64,000 nt of DNA from Collinsella sp. OM04-5 (GTDB taxonomy: Bacteria > Actinomycetota > Coriobacteriia > Coriobacteriales > Coriobacteriaceae), in contig NZ_QSUU01000010.1 of the NCBI RefSeq assembly GCF_003439125.1, positions 37,833-101,832 on the forward strand, given 5' to 3'. Each line of letters begins with the position of its first letter. Position 1 is the first letter of the stretch. This document shows positions 26,336-34,319 of the stretch, piece by piece. The translations under genes and the position numbers were made by a program. The notes under the pieces were generated by a model. That model was not told where the DNA came from. It worked only from the letters and a program-made list of their open reading frames with translations, and did not search any database.

Positions 26336-26346
26336 AAGTGGTAACG

Positions 26347-26375
26347 ACCCTACCACGTTGCACTTTACCAAACAA
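26347..26375 (-). promoter_or_regulatory. Possible promoter of the lysine operon
   Basis: On the minus strand TTGTTT (26375-26370) and TAGGGT (26352-26347) are 17 bases apart and would start transcription just before the riboswitch. The -10 is weak. Confidence 0.4.
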
Positions 26376-26486
26376 GAGTATTCGTATATAACGTTTAAAA
26401 AATGCAGGGATATGCTGGAAATAAGGGTATGGCAATCTTGCGGCACAATAGATAGCAACCGGCGCACACCAATGAAAGGAACCTCT

Positions 26487-27674
26487 ATGACCGAGCTCCA
26501 AGAACTCCGTCGCTATCGGCGCGACTTGCACAGGATCCCGGAGCTCGACTTCGATCTTCCGCAGACTATTGCCTATATCGAGGGCGTGTTGGCGTCGCTT
26601 GCCTGCGAGGTGACCCATCCGTGCCCCAGCTGCGTCTGCGCTTTCTTTGACGCTGGCGTTGGTGCCACGCATGCCACGGCGATTCGTGCGGATATGGATG
26701 CGCTGCCCATTGCCGAGGCGACGGGTGCGGCCTTCGCCTCGTCTCATCCCGGCAAGATGCACGCTTGCGGGCACGACGGACACATGGCCATGGCGCTCGC
26801 CGCCGCGACGTATGTCGACCGCACGATTCGCGAGCAGCCGGGTTCACTTAAACGCAACGTGCTTTTTGTGTTCCAGCCGGCCGAGGAAACGACCGGTGGT
26901 GCCAAGACGGTATGCGAGAGTGGTGTGTTCGAGCGCTATGGGGCCGACCGCATTTTTGGCTTCCATGTGTGGCCCGATCTGTCTGCCGGCACGCTGGCGA
27001 GTTGTTCTGGTCCGCTGCTGGCGCGTTCGAGCGAGACGCATATCCATATTCACGGTACGAGTATCCATATTGCTAAGACTTATGGTGTGCCGGTTGAGGA
27101 GTCACACGATGCCGCGTTGGCGGCAGCGAAGTTTTTGGTTACCGAGCGCGAGCTGATGGACGAACTGGGCACCGACGAGCCCTGTATCGGCAAGTTTGGC
27201 CTGCTGCAGGCCGGTACCGTCTGCAACGCGGTGGCGGGGGAGGCCCATGTGGCCGGCAGCTTGCGTGTGTTTACGGACGGCATGTTCGACCGTGCACGCG
27301 AGGGTGTGCGCCGCGTGCTTGATGAGGCATGCACTGCAACGGGCTGCACGTACGATCTCGACTTTGCCGAGGGCTATCCGCCGGTCGACAACGATCCCGA
27401 GTTGTTTGATCGAATCGCGCCTGCTCTGCCCGAGTTACAGCTCGTGGACGAGCCGCTGCTGATTGCCGAGGATTTCGCGTTCTATCAACGCCATCTGCCG
27501 GGCGTATTTTTCCTGCTGGGCACGGGTATGCTAGAGGACCAAGACAACCCGAGTGATTCGGATGGCTGCCCCGCCTATGCCACAAGCGCTCTGCATACCG
27601 ATAGTATGCTCTTCGACGAGGAAATCCTACTCAAAGGCCTCGATGTCTACAAACGATTGCTTGTGATGGAGTGA
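26487..27674 (+). CDS. M20D amidohydrolase, probable N-acetyldiaminopimelate deacetylase
   Basis: 395-residue metallopeptidase of family M20D. Metal ligands are visible: Cys-His in MHACGHDGHM, Glu-Glu in QPAEETTGGA, and His in the C-terminal ALHTDSM. Family members remove N-acyl groups from amino acids. Its position, divergent from the lysA-dapA-dapB-dapH operon, suggests that it deacetylates N-acetyl-LL-diaminopimelate (YkuR role). Indole-acetyl amino-acid or hippurate hydrolases are close relatives, so the substrate is inferred from context. ATG 26487 has AAAGGA upstream; an ATG at 26472 is possible. Confidence 0.85.
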   Translation: MTELQELRRYRRDLHRIPELDFDLPQTIAYIEGVLASLACEVTHPCPSCVCAFFDAGVGATHATAIRADMDALPIAEATGAAFASSHPGKMHACGHDGHMAMALAAATYVDRTIREQPGSLKRNVLFVFQPAEETTGGAKTVCESGVFERYGADRIFGFHVWPDLSAGTLASCSGPLLARSSETHIHIHGTSIHIAKTYGVPVEESHDAALAAAKFLVTERELMDELGTDEPCIGKFGLLQAGTVCNAVAGEAHVAGSLRVFTDGMFDRAREGVRRVLDEACTATGCTYDLDFAEGYPPVDNDPELFDRIAPALPELQLVDEPLLIAEDFAFYQRHLPGVFFLLGTGMLEDQDNPSDSDGCPAYATSALHTDSMLFDEEILLKGLDVYKRLLVME

Positions 27675-27676
27675 CG

Positions 27677-28000
27677 ATGAGGCGACGTCGGCAATCTGCC
27701 GTATATAGTCCGGGTGGATGCGGGTGTGGTTTGCTGCTACTTCCGGTCATTGCTGTGAGCATTGGCGTGATGTTTGTGCTTGCTGGGCTGGCTGCGGCGG
27801 CACTCGTACTGTTTATCACTGCCATCGGCGTGACGATTTGGCTCTGCCGCAATCGCGGGCAACGCCGTGCCGACGGTAAAACCAATGTCGGCTGGGTCGT
27901 ATTCCTGATCATTGCGTACCCGCTGAGTGTCAGCTACCTGGTGTTCTTTGCCCTGTTGATGATCAGTGCCTTTACCGGGAAATCCGTCACGGTGGGTTGA
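27677..28000 (+). CDS. Small membrane protein, unknown function
   Basis: 107 residues, starting with a basic run (MRRRRQ) and a Gly/Cys patch (PGGCGCGLLLL). A long hydrophobic region (about 17-55, enough for one or two helices), a short basic loop (CRNRGQRRADGK) and another span (about 72-100) follow. ATG 27677 is 3 bases after the stop of the M20D gene with GGAG upstream, so the two are coupled. I recognise no family. The link to lysine metabolism may be only positional. Confidence 0.7.
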   Translation: MRRRRQSAVYSPGGCGCGLLLLPVIAVSIGVMFVLAGLAAAALVLFITAIGVTIWLCRNRGQRRADGKTNVGWVVFLIIAYPLSVSYLVFFALLMISAFTGKSVTVG

Positions 28001-28105
28001 TGCGCTGCCAGCAGACGGTCACGCAAAGTGCGTTTGCTCGGCGTCTGGATAGCTGCATTGGCCGTTTACCGCAACCTTAGCTCTCAGCTAATGAATTCAA
28101 ATTCA

Positions 28106-28159
28106 ATCCTTCCTACGATGTGCTGTGTGCCGGCACGGTAGCCGGATCGTAGGAAGGAT
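28106..28159 (+). promoter_or_regulatory. Hairpin sequestering the ribosome-binding site of the next gene
   Basis: A perfect 14-base inverted repeat (28106-28119 with 28146-28159) encloses a nested CCGGC/GCCGG hairpin. The 3' arm contains AGGAAGGA, the ribosome-binding site of the gene starting at 28165, so translation would need the stem to open. Candidate RNA switch or thermosensor; alternatively a repeat insertion. Confidence 0.55.
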
Positions 28160-28164
28160 GAATA

Positions 28165-28608
28165 ATGGCAAAAGAGGGAAAGAAGCCGATCGGCAAGATT
28201 GTCCTAGGCGTCATCGTGGTGCTGGTTATCGTCGGTGCCGTGGGCTCTATGGGTGGCAATTCAACCGATTCGTCTGCGAGCGATTCGGCAAAATCTGCCG
28301 AGACGACACAGCAGGCTGAGGAGCAAAAAGAACCGCAAGAACCGTATACCATTGCTGACGAGGCTGAAGACACCTCCAATCAGTTTGCCTATAAGATCAC
28401 GGGCACGCTGACCAATAACACGGACAAGGAAAAGAGCTACATTCAGATTGAGTATGTTCTGTATGATGCCGATGGCAACCAGGTTGGAACGGCTCTTGCA
28501 AACACCAATCATCTGAAGGCGGGCGGCTCCTGGAAGTTCGAGGCGCTGGGTACGGTGTCTCCCGACCAGGTTGCTAGCTGGGAGCGTTCGGACGTAAGCG
28601 GTTTCTAG
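28165..28608 (+). CDS. Membrane-anchored FxLYD domain protein
   Basis: 147 residues. A basic N terminus and one transmembrane helix (about 11-28, IVLGVIVVLVIVGAVGSM) are followed by a Ser/Glu/Gln-rich spacer. The extracellular FxLYD domain follows, with the motif realised as IQIEYVLYDADGNQVGTA. FxLYD domains are immunoglobulin-like beta sandwiches found in many Gram-positive surface proteins; their ligand is generally unknown. Its start is fixed by ATG 28165 with AGGAAGGA, which lies inside a hairpin. The next gene begins 32 bases after its stop. Confidence 0.8.
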   Translation: MAKEGKKPIGKIVLGVIVVLVIVGAVGSMGGNSTDSSASDSAKSAETTQQAEEQKEPQEPYTIADEAEDTSNQFAYKITGTLTNNTDKEKSYIQIEYVLYDADGNQVGTALANTNHLKAGGSWKFEALGTVSPDQVASWERSDVSGF

Positions 28609-28640
28609 CATGTTGCATGCACTGGGGGAGGTGAAGTCGT

Positions 28641-29063
28641 ATGCCCGATAAAAAGCTGACCGAGGAGTTGCTCAATGAGCTTCTCGATGCGCCGAACATC
28701 GATGGCTATATCAGGGAGCACGACTTTGCCGCCCCGTCGCTTTCGGACTACCTGAAGCAGCTGCTGCAGGAAAAGGGCTTGGAGCGTTCGCGCGTGGTGC
28801 GTATGGCCGACCTCAACGAGACCTTTGGCTATCAGATCTTTACTGGTTCGCGCAATCCGAGTCGCAATAAGGTGCTGCAGATTGCCTTTGCGATGGCGCT
28901 GACGCTCAAAGAGGCCAACCGTGCACTGACGGCTGCCGGGGTAAGCGTCCTTAACTGCAAGGATCGCCGTGATGCGATTATCATCTTTTGCATCGATCGC
29001 GGGTGCAGCCTCCAAAAGGTCAACGAGGAGCTGTATCGCTTTGGCGAGGAGACGGTGAGTTAG
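28641..29063 (+). CDS. Helix-turn-helix (XRE-like) regulator
   Basis: 140 residues. The segment LSDYLKQLLQEKGLERSRVVRMADLNETFGYQIFTGSRNPSRNKVLQIAFAMAL is laid out like a Cro/C1-type helix-turn-helix, and a C-terminal helical region (ANRALTAAGVSVL...) follows. Related proteins in gut Gram-positives are often beside a Ser/Thr kinase gene, as here. GGGGGAGGTG lies before ATG 28641. DNA binding is inferred; the kinase may phosphorylate it. Medium-high confidence in the domain, low in the role. Confidence 0.75.
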   Translation: MPDKKLTEELLNELLDAPNIDGYIREHDFAAPSLSDYLKQLLQEKGLERSRVVRMADLNETFGYQIFTGSRNPSRNKVLQIAFAMALTLKEANRALTAAGVSVLNCKDRRDAIIIFCIDRGCSLQKVNEELYRFGEETVS

Positions 29064-29161
29064 CGGCTGATATCTGAGCCGGCGGAGCTGCCGAACAACG
29101 ATGCAAACGAACGGGGCGCGGATGCCATGGGGTGTCTGCGCCCTGCGCTATGATGGAGGCT

Positions 29162-30541
29162 ATGGATACTCAGACCACAACATATTCCGATGACGAGCTG
29201 ACCGCAGCGCTTGCCGAACATCTGGCGTCGCTCGATCGCGACGACAGCTATCGCGTGGAGCGTGTACTTAAGCGCTCGTCCGTTGAAACAACCGAGCTCG
29301 TGTACTTTGAAGGAACCGGTGGTGGTTCGATCGGCCCCTTTGTCCGTAAACGCATCGATGCTTCGGCTCAAATCGGCGGGGCATACGAGCGTCTGTTTGC
29401 CGCCCAGCGGGCGGGCGGGCGTTTTGAGCACCTGCCCAGAATCGTCGATTGCCGTCGTGTGGGCGACGAGCTTAACGTGGTTATGGAATATATCGAAGGA
29501 GAGACGCTCGGGGTGCTGGTGGACCGTCTGGGAGCCACCCCCGATTATGCACGTGAATTGTATCCTGCCCTTTGCGACGCCGTGGGCGAGCTCCACGCCG
29601 GTTTTGCAATGGCGGGGGAGACGTCGGCGCCGGTGATCCATCGCGACCTCAAGCCATCGAATATCATCGTGACAGGTGCGAGCCGTACGCTCGATGAGGG
29701 CCTGACGTTTTCATCGCTGGTGATTATCGACTTGGGGATCGCGCGCGTATGGCGCGATGGCGCCGATGCCGACACCGTCAAGTTTGGCACGCGACCCTAT
29801 GCGCCGCCCGAGCAGTATGGGTTTGGGCAGACGAGTGTGCGCAGCGACGTCTACGCACTTGGCGCCCTGTTGTTCTTCTGCTTGACGGGAATCGACCCTA
29901 AACCAGGGCTCGACATGCGCGAGCAATGCGAGGCGCGTGGCATTCCCACTCCACTTGCCGATGCCGTCTGCATGTCGATGGCGCTCGACCCGGCCAAGCG
30001 TTTTGCGAGTGCGGAAGCGTTGGGACGGGCGACGCGCTCGGCATACGATCTGAGCCGCCCCGTGCGGCCTTCTACACCTGCGCCTGTCCGTACTCCGGCC
30101 TCGGAGACGGTGTTGACGCTCCAAGGGCTCCAGAACCCCGCAGGGCTTCCTAGGCCTGCCGCCTCCGCTGCATGCGGTCCGCTCTCTCGCGTTCCGGAGT
30201 CTCTGGGGCGCATTTGGAATACGCTTGTCTGCTTCTCCCTACTTGTGTTCTTTGCCGGAAGTCACTTTGCCGTCTTTCACCCCACGGGAGCAAACCAAAG
30301 CTACCCGACGTGGTTTCTCATAATCGAGTATTTTTTCCTTGTCGATGGCCTTATGGTGCTTATGCATTTTGCGCTGCTCGATAAGCGCCGTCTTCGTCGG
30401 CGATTCGCACTGCTCGACAGCTATCGCGGCAAGAAACTCGCGAAACTCTGGCTCAAGGCATTGGGTGTGCTGCTCCTATGCATGATCGTCATAGTCGCGA
30501 TTGCCAATGCGACCGGCGTCGTCGATACCTCCGCTACCTAA
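29162..30541 (+). CDS. Membrane Ser/Thr protein kinase
   Basis: 459 residues. The N-terminal Hanks-type kinase domain (about 30-300) has the catalytic loop HRDLKPSNIIV at residues 160-170 and metal-binding DLGIAR in place of DFG. The activation/APE region is GTRPYAPPEQYG and the ensuing helix RSDVYALGALLFFCLTG. The usual glycine-rich loop is reduced (EGTGGGSIGPFVRKR). A Pro-rich linker is followed by three membrane spans at the C terminus, with no PASTA domains, so it is not a PknB-type wall sensor. GGAGG is only 2 bases from ATG 29162, so the start is uncertain. It pairs with the upstream HTH gene. Confidence 0.82.
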   Translation: MDTQTTTYSDDELTAALAEHLASLDRDDSYRVERVLKRSSVETTELVYFEGTGGGSIGPFVRKRIDASAQIGGAYERLFAAQRAGGRFEHLPRIVDCRRVGDELNVVMEYIEGETLGVLVDRLGATPDYARELYPALCDAVGELHAGFAMAGETSAPVIHRDLKPSNIIVTGASRTLDEGLTFSSLVIIDLGIARVWRDGADADTVKFGTRPYAPPEQYGFGQTSVRSDVYALGALLFFCLTGIDPKPGLDMREQCEARGIPTPLADAVCMSMALDPAKRFASAEALGRATRSAYDLSRPVRPSTPAPVRTPASETVLTLQGLQNPAGLPRPAASAACGPLSRVPESLGRIWNTLVCFSLLVFFAGSHFAVFHPTGANQSYPTWFLIIEYFFLVDGLMVLMHFALLDKRRLRRRFALLDSYRGKKLAKLWLKALGVLLLCMIVIVAIANATGVVDTSAT

Positions 30542-30545
30542 AAGA

Positions 30546-30568
30546 AAAGGGCCCCATTGGGGCCCTTT
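30546..30568. terminator. Bidirectional terminator
   Basis: A perfect 10-bp stem AAAGGGCCCC/GGGGCCCTTT with loop ATT lies between the convergent kinase and lysozyme-like genes. Confidence 0.85.
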
Positions 30569-30578
30569 GCAGTTGCGC

Positions 30579-31712
30579 TTAGATGCGGTTCATCTGAGCG
30601 GCGACTTTGTTGTACCAGTCCTGCCACGTGGGCGGGCAGTACTTTTTGGCCGCTGCCGGGGTAAGGGTGGAGCCGTAGTTGGCGCCCAGATAGGCAACGT
30701 GAGCGGAGATGCCCTCGCTCCAGCTGCCAAAGCTGCGCCAACCGCCGCCACGGGCACTCCAGCCCCAGGCGTTGTAAGAATTGGCGCAATAAGCACCCTT
30801 GGTGCTCTCGATGCAGGCGATGGCGGGGGACCAACGGGGGTCGACACCGGTATTCCAAGCGGCGACGGCAAAGTTATAGCCCTGGCCTGCCATGGGGGAG
30901 CCGGCGAGATAATTGTCGATGCGGCTCGTCCACTCATTAATGAACGAATCGTAATCGGAGCTACCGGTATTGGCGTTGTTCACCGTGGTGTCGATGGTGG
31001 TGTTGGTGTTGGTGGCCTGGCTGCTGGAATTGCTGCCGCTTACGCCCTCGCCCGAGAGCTTCTCGGCGGCAGCGGCCTTATCGGCCTCAAGCTTGGCAAG
31101 CTCGGCGGCATTTTCCTGCTCGGCTTTTGCCTGTGCCTCGCTGCGGAGCTGCTGGGCCTGAGCCAACGCATCCTCGGCGTTTTTCTGCTCTGCCTCAAGC
31201 TGAGACTTGGCCTGCTGGAGCTCAGCCTTGTTCTGCTCGAGTTCGGTTTGCATGTTATTGAGCTGTTCGATCTCGTCGACGCTCGAGCTCGTGATCTGGT
31301 TGGTGTATTTGCAGGTCGTGATGAACTCACCCAGGCTCTGCGCGTTGACCAGGAAGCTCACGATGGGGTTGGTGCCCTTCTGATACTTGTACAGATCGCG
31401 CATGGCGGAGCTTGCCTTGGCCTGCTGCTCGGGAAGCTTAGCCTCGATTTCCTCGATGCTTGCCTCATTGGAGTCAATCTGCTTTTGCAGGTCATCGAGT
31501 TTGGTGCGGGCGTCGTTGTAGGCGCTCGTGGCGGCTTCGATCTTCTGCTGGGCTGCGGAAAGCTGGTCCTGCGTTGCCTGCGAGGCGGCATACGCCGCAA
31601 CGGGGGAGAGCATCGGCGTGGCCGTCAGCGCAACGGCGAGCGCGGCGCTCGTGATGATACGAGCCGGCTTCGACGCAATGAGCGCTGCGGCGCGATGATT
31701 CGAATGCTGCAT
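30579..31712 (-). CDS. Secreted coiled-coil protein with lysozyme-like domain
   Basis: 377 residues. A long basic signal region (IITSAALAVALTATPMLSPVAAYA) ends near residue 43. A coiled-coil follows (about 50-235, PcsB/EnvC-like, with Gln/Glu/Ala-rich heptads), then a Ser/Asn/Thr spacer. A C-terminal lysozyme-like domain (about 285-377: WSPAIACIESTKGAYC, YNAWGWSARGGGWRSFGSW) follows. It probably cleaves or binds peptidoglycan outside the cell. Start ATG 31712 has AGAGGG five bases upstream. The catalytic Glu is likely in IACIESTKG. The palindrome-rich gap to the right may hold its regulatory sites. Confidence 0.83.
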   Translation of the reverse strand: MQHSNHRAAALIASKPARIITSAALAVALTATPMLSPVAAYAASQATQDQLSAAQQKIEAATSAYNDARTKLDDLQKQIDSNEASIEEIEAKLPEQQAKASSAMRDLYKYQKGTNPIVSFLVNAQSLGEFITTCKYTNQITSSSVDEIEQLNNMQTELEQNKAELQQAKSQLEAEQKNAEDALAQAQQLRSEAQAKAEQENAAELAKLEADKAAAAEKLSGEGVSGSNSSSQATNTNTTIDTTVNNANTGSSDYDSFINEWTSRIDNYLAGSPMAGQGYNFAVAAWNTGVDPRWSPAIACIESTKGAYCANSYNAWGWSARGGGWRSFGSWSEGISAHVAYLGANYGSTLTPAAAKKYCPPTWQDWYNKVAAQMNRI

Positions 31713-31775
31713 CCAGTCCCTCTGCAATCAATCGTAGGTTATGGTTCGAACGGTATTCTACTACTGCTTTCGACC

Positions 31776-31885
31776 TCAACTTGAACCTTAAAGGTTCCAA
31801 AGGGTCAAGTTGAACTTGAGGCTTTAGCTTTGACCTGCAGTTATGATGAATTGTTGAGAAACCATAGAGTTCAACTTTAACGTTA
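31776..31885. promoter_or_regulatory. Cluster of palindromes between divergent genes
   Basis: GAACCTTAAAGGTTC (31783-31797) and TCAAGTTGAACTTGA (31805-31819) are perfect odd-centred palindromes. Related half-sites TCAACTTGAA and TTCAACTTTAA flank them at about 31775 and 31870. The arrangement looks like repeated operators for a dimeric regulator. The gap 31713-32106 holds nothing else I can identify. Confidence 0.45.
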
Positions 31886-32106
31886 CGGAGCCCTGTTTGA
31901 GAGGTGTTTTGGGCTGTAAAAGCTATCTCAACGTGGGGTTTGCAGCTACAAGGCTTCATCGCGGTGAGTGCGGCCTTTATGCTGGACGATTACGTCGATT
32001 GCCATAGATACGGTGGAGCTTTGGGCGCCGGCGGTTTGGCACGCTAGAATAAATCAGTTGCGCAAAGATCGCCCGTTGTGTGGGCAGTTCATGATAGGAA
32101 GTTTCC

Positions 32107-33363
32107 ATGGCATTGCAGTTTACAGAGCGCGAGTTCATTCCCGTGCTGCTCGGTGGCGACATCAACGCCTATTCGGTGGCGCGCGCCTTCTACGAGGAGT
32201 ACCAGGTCAAGAGCCTGGTCTTTGGCAAGTACCAGACGGGTCCCGCGTACCGCAGCCAGATTATCGACTACACGCCCAACGTGGATATCGATACCATGCC
32301 CGTGATGCTCAGGACCGTCAACGGCATTGCCCAAGCGCATGCCGATAAGACGATTGTTCTTGTGGGCTGTGGCGATAACTATGTTGCCCTCGTGGCTCAG
32401 GCCAAGGATGCCCATGAGTTGGCGGATAACATCGTCGCGCCTTACGCTCCCTACAGCATGCTTGAGCAGTGTCAGAAGAAGGAGATCTTCTACGAGCTGT
32501 GCGAGAAGCATGGCGTGCCCTATCCGCATACCTTTACCTTCACCATGGCGATGCTGAACGCCCAAGGCGAGGCACCTGCCGAAGTGCTCGACCAGATCGA
32601 TTTTCCTTACCCGATGATTCTGAAGCCTTCTGACGGCATCATGTGGTGGCAGCACGAGTTCGAGGGCCAGAAAAAGGCCTATGAGATTGCCGACCGTGCC
32701 GAGCTGGAACAGGTCATTCGCGACTCGTACGCCAGCGGCTACACCGACGACCTGATCTTGCAGGATCGCGTGCCCGGCAATGACGAGTACATGCGCGTGC
32801 TCACCAGTTATTCCGACCGCAACGGCAAGGTGCGCATGATGTGCCTGGGTCACGTGCTGCTCGAGGAGCATCAGCCTCACGGTGTCGGCAACCACGCCTG
32901 TATCATCACCGAGCCCAATGACGAGCTCATGGGCGGCGTGCGCAAGTTGCTCGAGGACCTTCGCTTTGTGGGTTATTCCAACTTTGACGTTAAGTACGAC
33001 GAACGCGACGGCTCGTTTAAGTTCTTCGATTTCAACACGCGCCAAGGTCGCAGCAACTACTACGTCACTAACAGCGGCTTTAACGTTGCCAAGTATGTGG
33101 TGGACGAGTATGTGTTCAACCGCCCGTTTGAGCCGGAGTTTGTGGCGGCGCAGGACGAGGCGCTGTGGATGGTCGTTCCCATGGGGGTCGTCGACAAGTA
33201 CGTCAAGGATCCCGAGCTGCGCGCTAAGGTGCATCGCCTGGACAAGGAAGGCAAGGGCGCCGACCCTTCGTTTATGAAGGGCGACTTTGTCTTTAACCGC
33301 TGGCTGCGCATGTGGCACACCAAGCTGCGCCACTTTAAGCTGTTCAAGACGTATTACAAGTAG
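32107..33363 (+). CDS. ATP-grasp ligase, D-aspartate ligase-like
   Basis: 418-residue carboxylate-amine/thiol ligase with the ATP-grasp fold (PYPMILKPSDG, metal/ATP region YSNFDVKYDERDGSFKFFDFN and NTRQGRSNYY). It resembles the D-aspartate ligase that adds D-Asp to the peptidoglycan stem in enterococci. Its neighbour 84 bases downstream is an Asp/Glu racemase, which would supply D-Asp; this context supports the role. The product (which stem residue is modified) is not readable. ATG 32107 has AGGAAG upstream. Other ATP-grasp amide ligases cannot be excluded. Confidence 0.8.
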   Translation: MALQFTEREFIPVLLGGDINAYSVARAFYEEYQVKSLVFGKYQTGPAYRSQIIDYTPNVDIDTMPVMLRTVNGIAQAHADKTIVLVGCGDNYVALVAQAKDAHELADNIVAPYAPYSMLEQCQKKEIFYELCEKHGVPYPHTFTFTMAMLNAQGEAPAEVLDQIDFPYPMILKPSDGIMWWQHEFEGQKKAYEIADRAELEQVIRDSYASGYTDDLILQDRVPGNDEYMRVLTSYSDRNGKVRMMCLGHVLLEEHQPHGVGNHACIITEPNDELMGGVRKLLEDLRFVGYSNFDVKYDERDGSFKFFDFNTRQGRSNYYVTNSGFNVAKYVVDEYVFNRPFEPEFVAAQDEALWMVVPMGVVDKYVKDPELRAKVHRLDKEGKGADPSFMKGDFVFNRWLRMWHTKLRHFKLFKTYYK

Positions 33364-33447
33364 ATGAGTGCGGCGCCCGTCCGGTTTACATCGGGCGGGC
33401 GCGGGTATGATACGCGCAATTGCGCAAGCGTCATCAAGGAGGCGGCG

Positions 33448-34194
33448 ATGGAAAAGCTGGGAGTTATCGGCGGCATGGGCGCCGAGGCCACGTCGTATTA
33501 CTACGACCAGGTGGTGCGCCATACGGCTGCTGCCTGCGATCAGGAACATATCGACATGGTGGTGCTCTCCAAGTCGACCATGCCCGACCGCACGCTTGCC
33601 ATTAAGACCGGCGAGCATGCCAAGCTGCTGGCGACCATGAAAGAGTGTGCCCAGGCACTCGAGTCGCTGGGCTGTGCGCACATTGCCATTCCCTGCAACA
33701 CGTCGCACTACTTCTACGACCAGATCCAGTCGTTTACGAAGGTGCCGATTATCCACATGCCGCGTGAGTCGGTGCGCTATGCCCTTGCGGGTGCGGTGAT
33801 GGGGGAGTGCGAGTTCGACCCCAACCTGAGTATGCCGGCCGAGCCGGTGCACAAGATTGGCATCATGGGCACCGACGGAACCGTGGGCGCGGGCGTCTAC
33901 GGCCGCGAATGTAAGGCTGCGGGTGTTGAGGTTGTCTATCCCAGCGAGAAACGTCAAAACGATGTGATGTCGCTTATCTACGATGATGTGAAAGCCGGAC
34001 GTGAGCCCGATATGGATAAGTTCGACCGCGTGATGTGGGAGTTCGCCCGTAGCGGCTGCGACCGTGTCATTCTGGCCTGCACCGAGCTATCGGTGCTGCA
34101 GAAGTATCGAGAGATGCCCGAGATCACCCTCGATGCCATGGATGTCCTGGTGCGCGAATCCATCATCCGCAGCGGCGCCCCCTACCGCCTCTAG
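33448..34194 (+). CDS. Aspartate/glutamate racemase family protein
   Basis: 248-residue cofactor-independent racemase. The two catalytic Cys are in IPCNTSHYFYD and LACTELSVL, and the GGMGAEATSYYY start is typical of aspartate racemases rather than MurI. Converts L-Asp to D-Asp, or the Glu pair, in the cytoplasm. ATG 33448 has AAGGAGG. It follows the ATP-grasp gene and probably provides its D-amino acid substrate. A bidirectional terminator follows. Confidence 0.88.
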   Translation: MEKLGVIGGMGAEATSYYYDQVVRHTAAACDQEHIDMVVLSKSTMPDRTLAIKTGEHAKLLATMKECAQALESLGCAHIAIPCNTSHYFYDQIQSFTKVPIIHMPRESVRYALAGAVMGECEFDPNLSMPAEPVHKIGIMGTDGTVGAGVYGRECKAAGVEVVYPSEKRQNDVMSLIYDDVKAGREPDMDKFDRVMWEFARSGCDRVILACTELSVLQKYREMPEITLDAMDVLVRESIIRSGAPYRL

Positions 34195-34206
34195 CTTCCG
34201 ACCTGC

Positions 34207-34245
34207 CAAAAAGGGACAGGTTTATTTTGGTAGGTTTTATCTGGT
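34207..34245. repeat. GGGACAGG-type repeat fragment
   Basis: AAAAGGGACAGGTTTATTTT and the following TGGTAGG look like one half of the GGGAC-type palindromes seen elsewhere (36829-36872, 54393-54446). No matching second arm is present here. Confidence 0.4.
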
Positions 34246-34253
34246 GAAACAGT

Positions 34254-34290
34254 AAAGGCCTCGGCTCGTTTGGTGCGAGCCGAGGCCTTT
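34254..34290. terminator. Bidirectional terminator
   Basis: A perfect 15-bp stem (34254-34268 with 34276-34290) with AAA/TTT ends lies between the convergent racemase and ecfT genes. Confidence 0.9.
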
Positions 34291-34319
34291 TGCGTTGGGC
34301 GGTTGCTGTCGGTGGTGAA

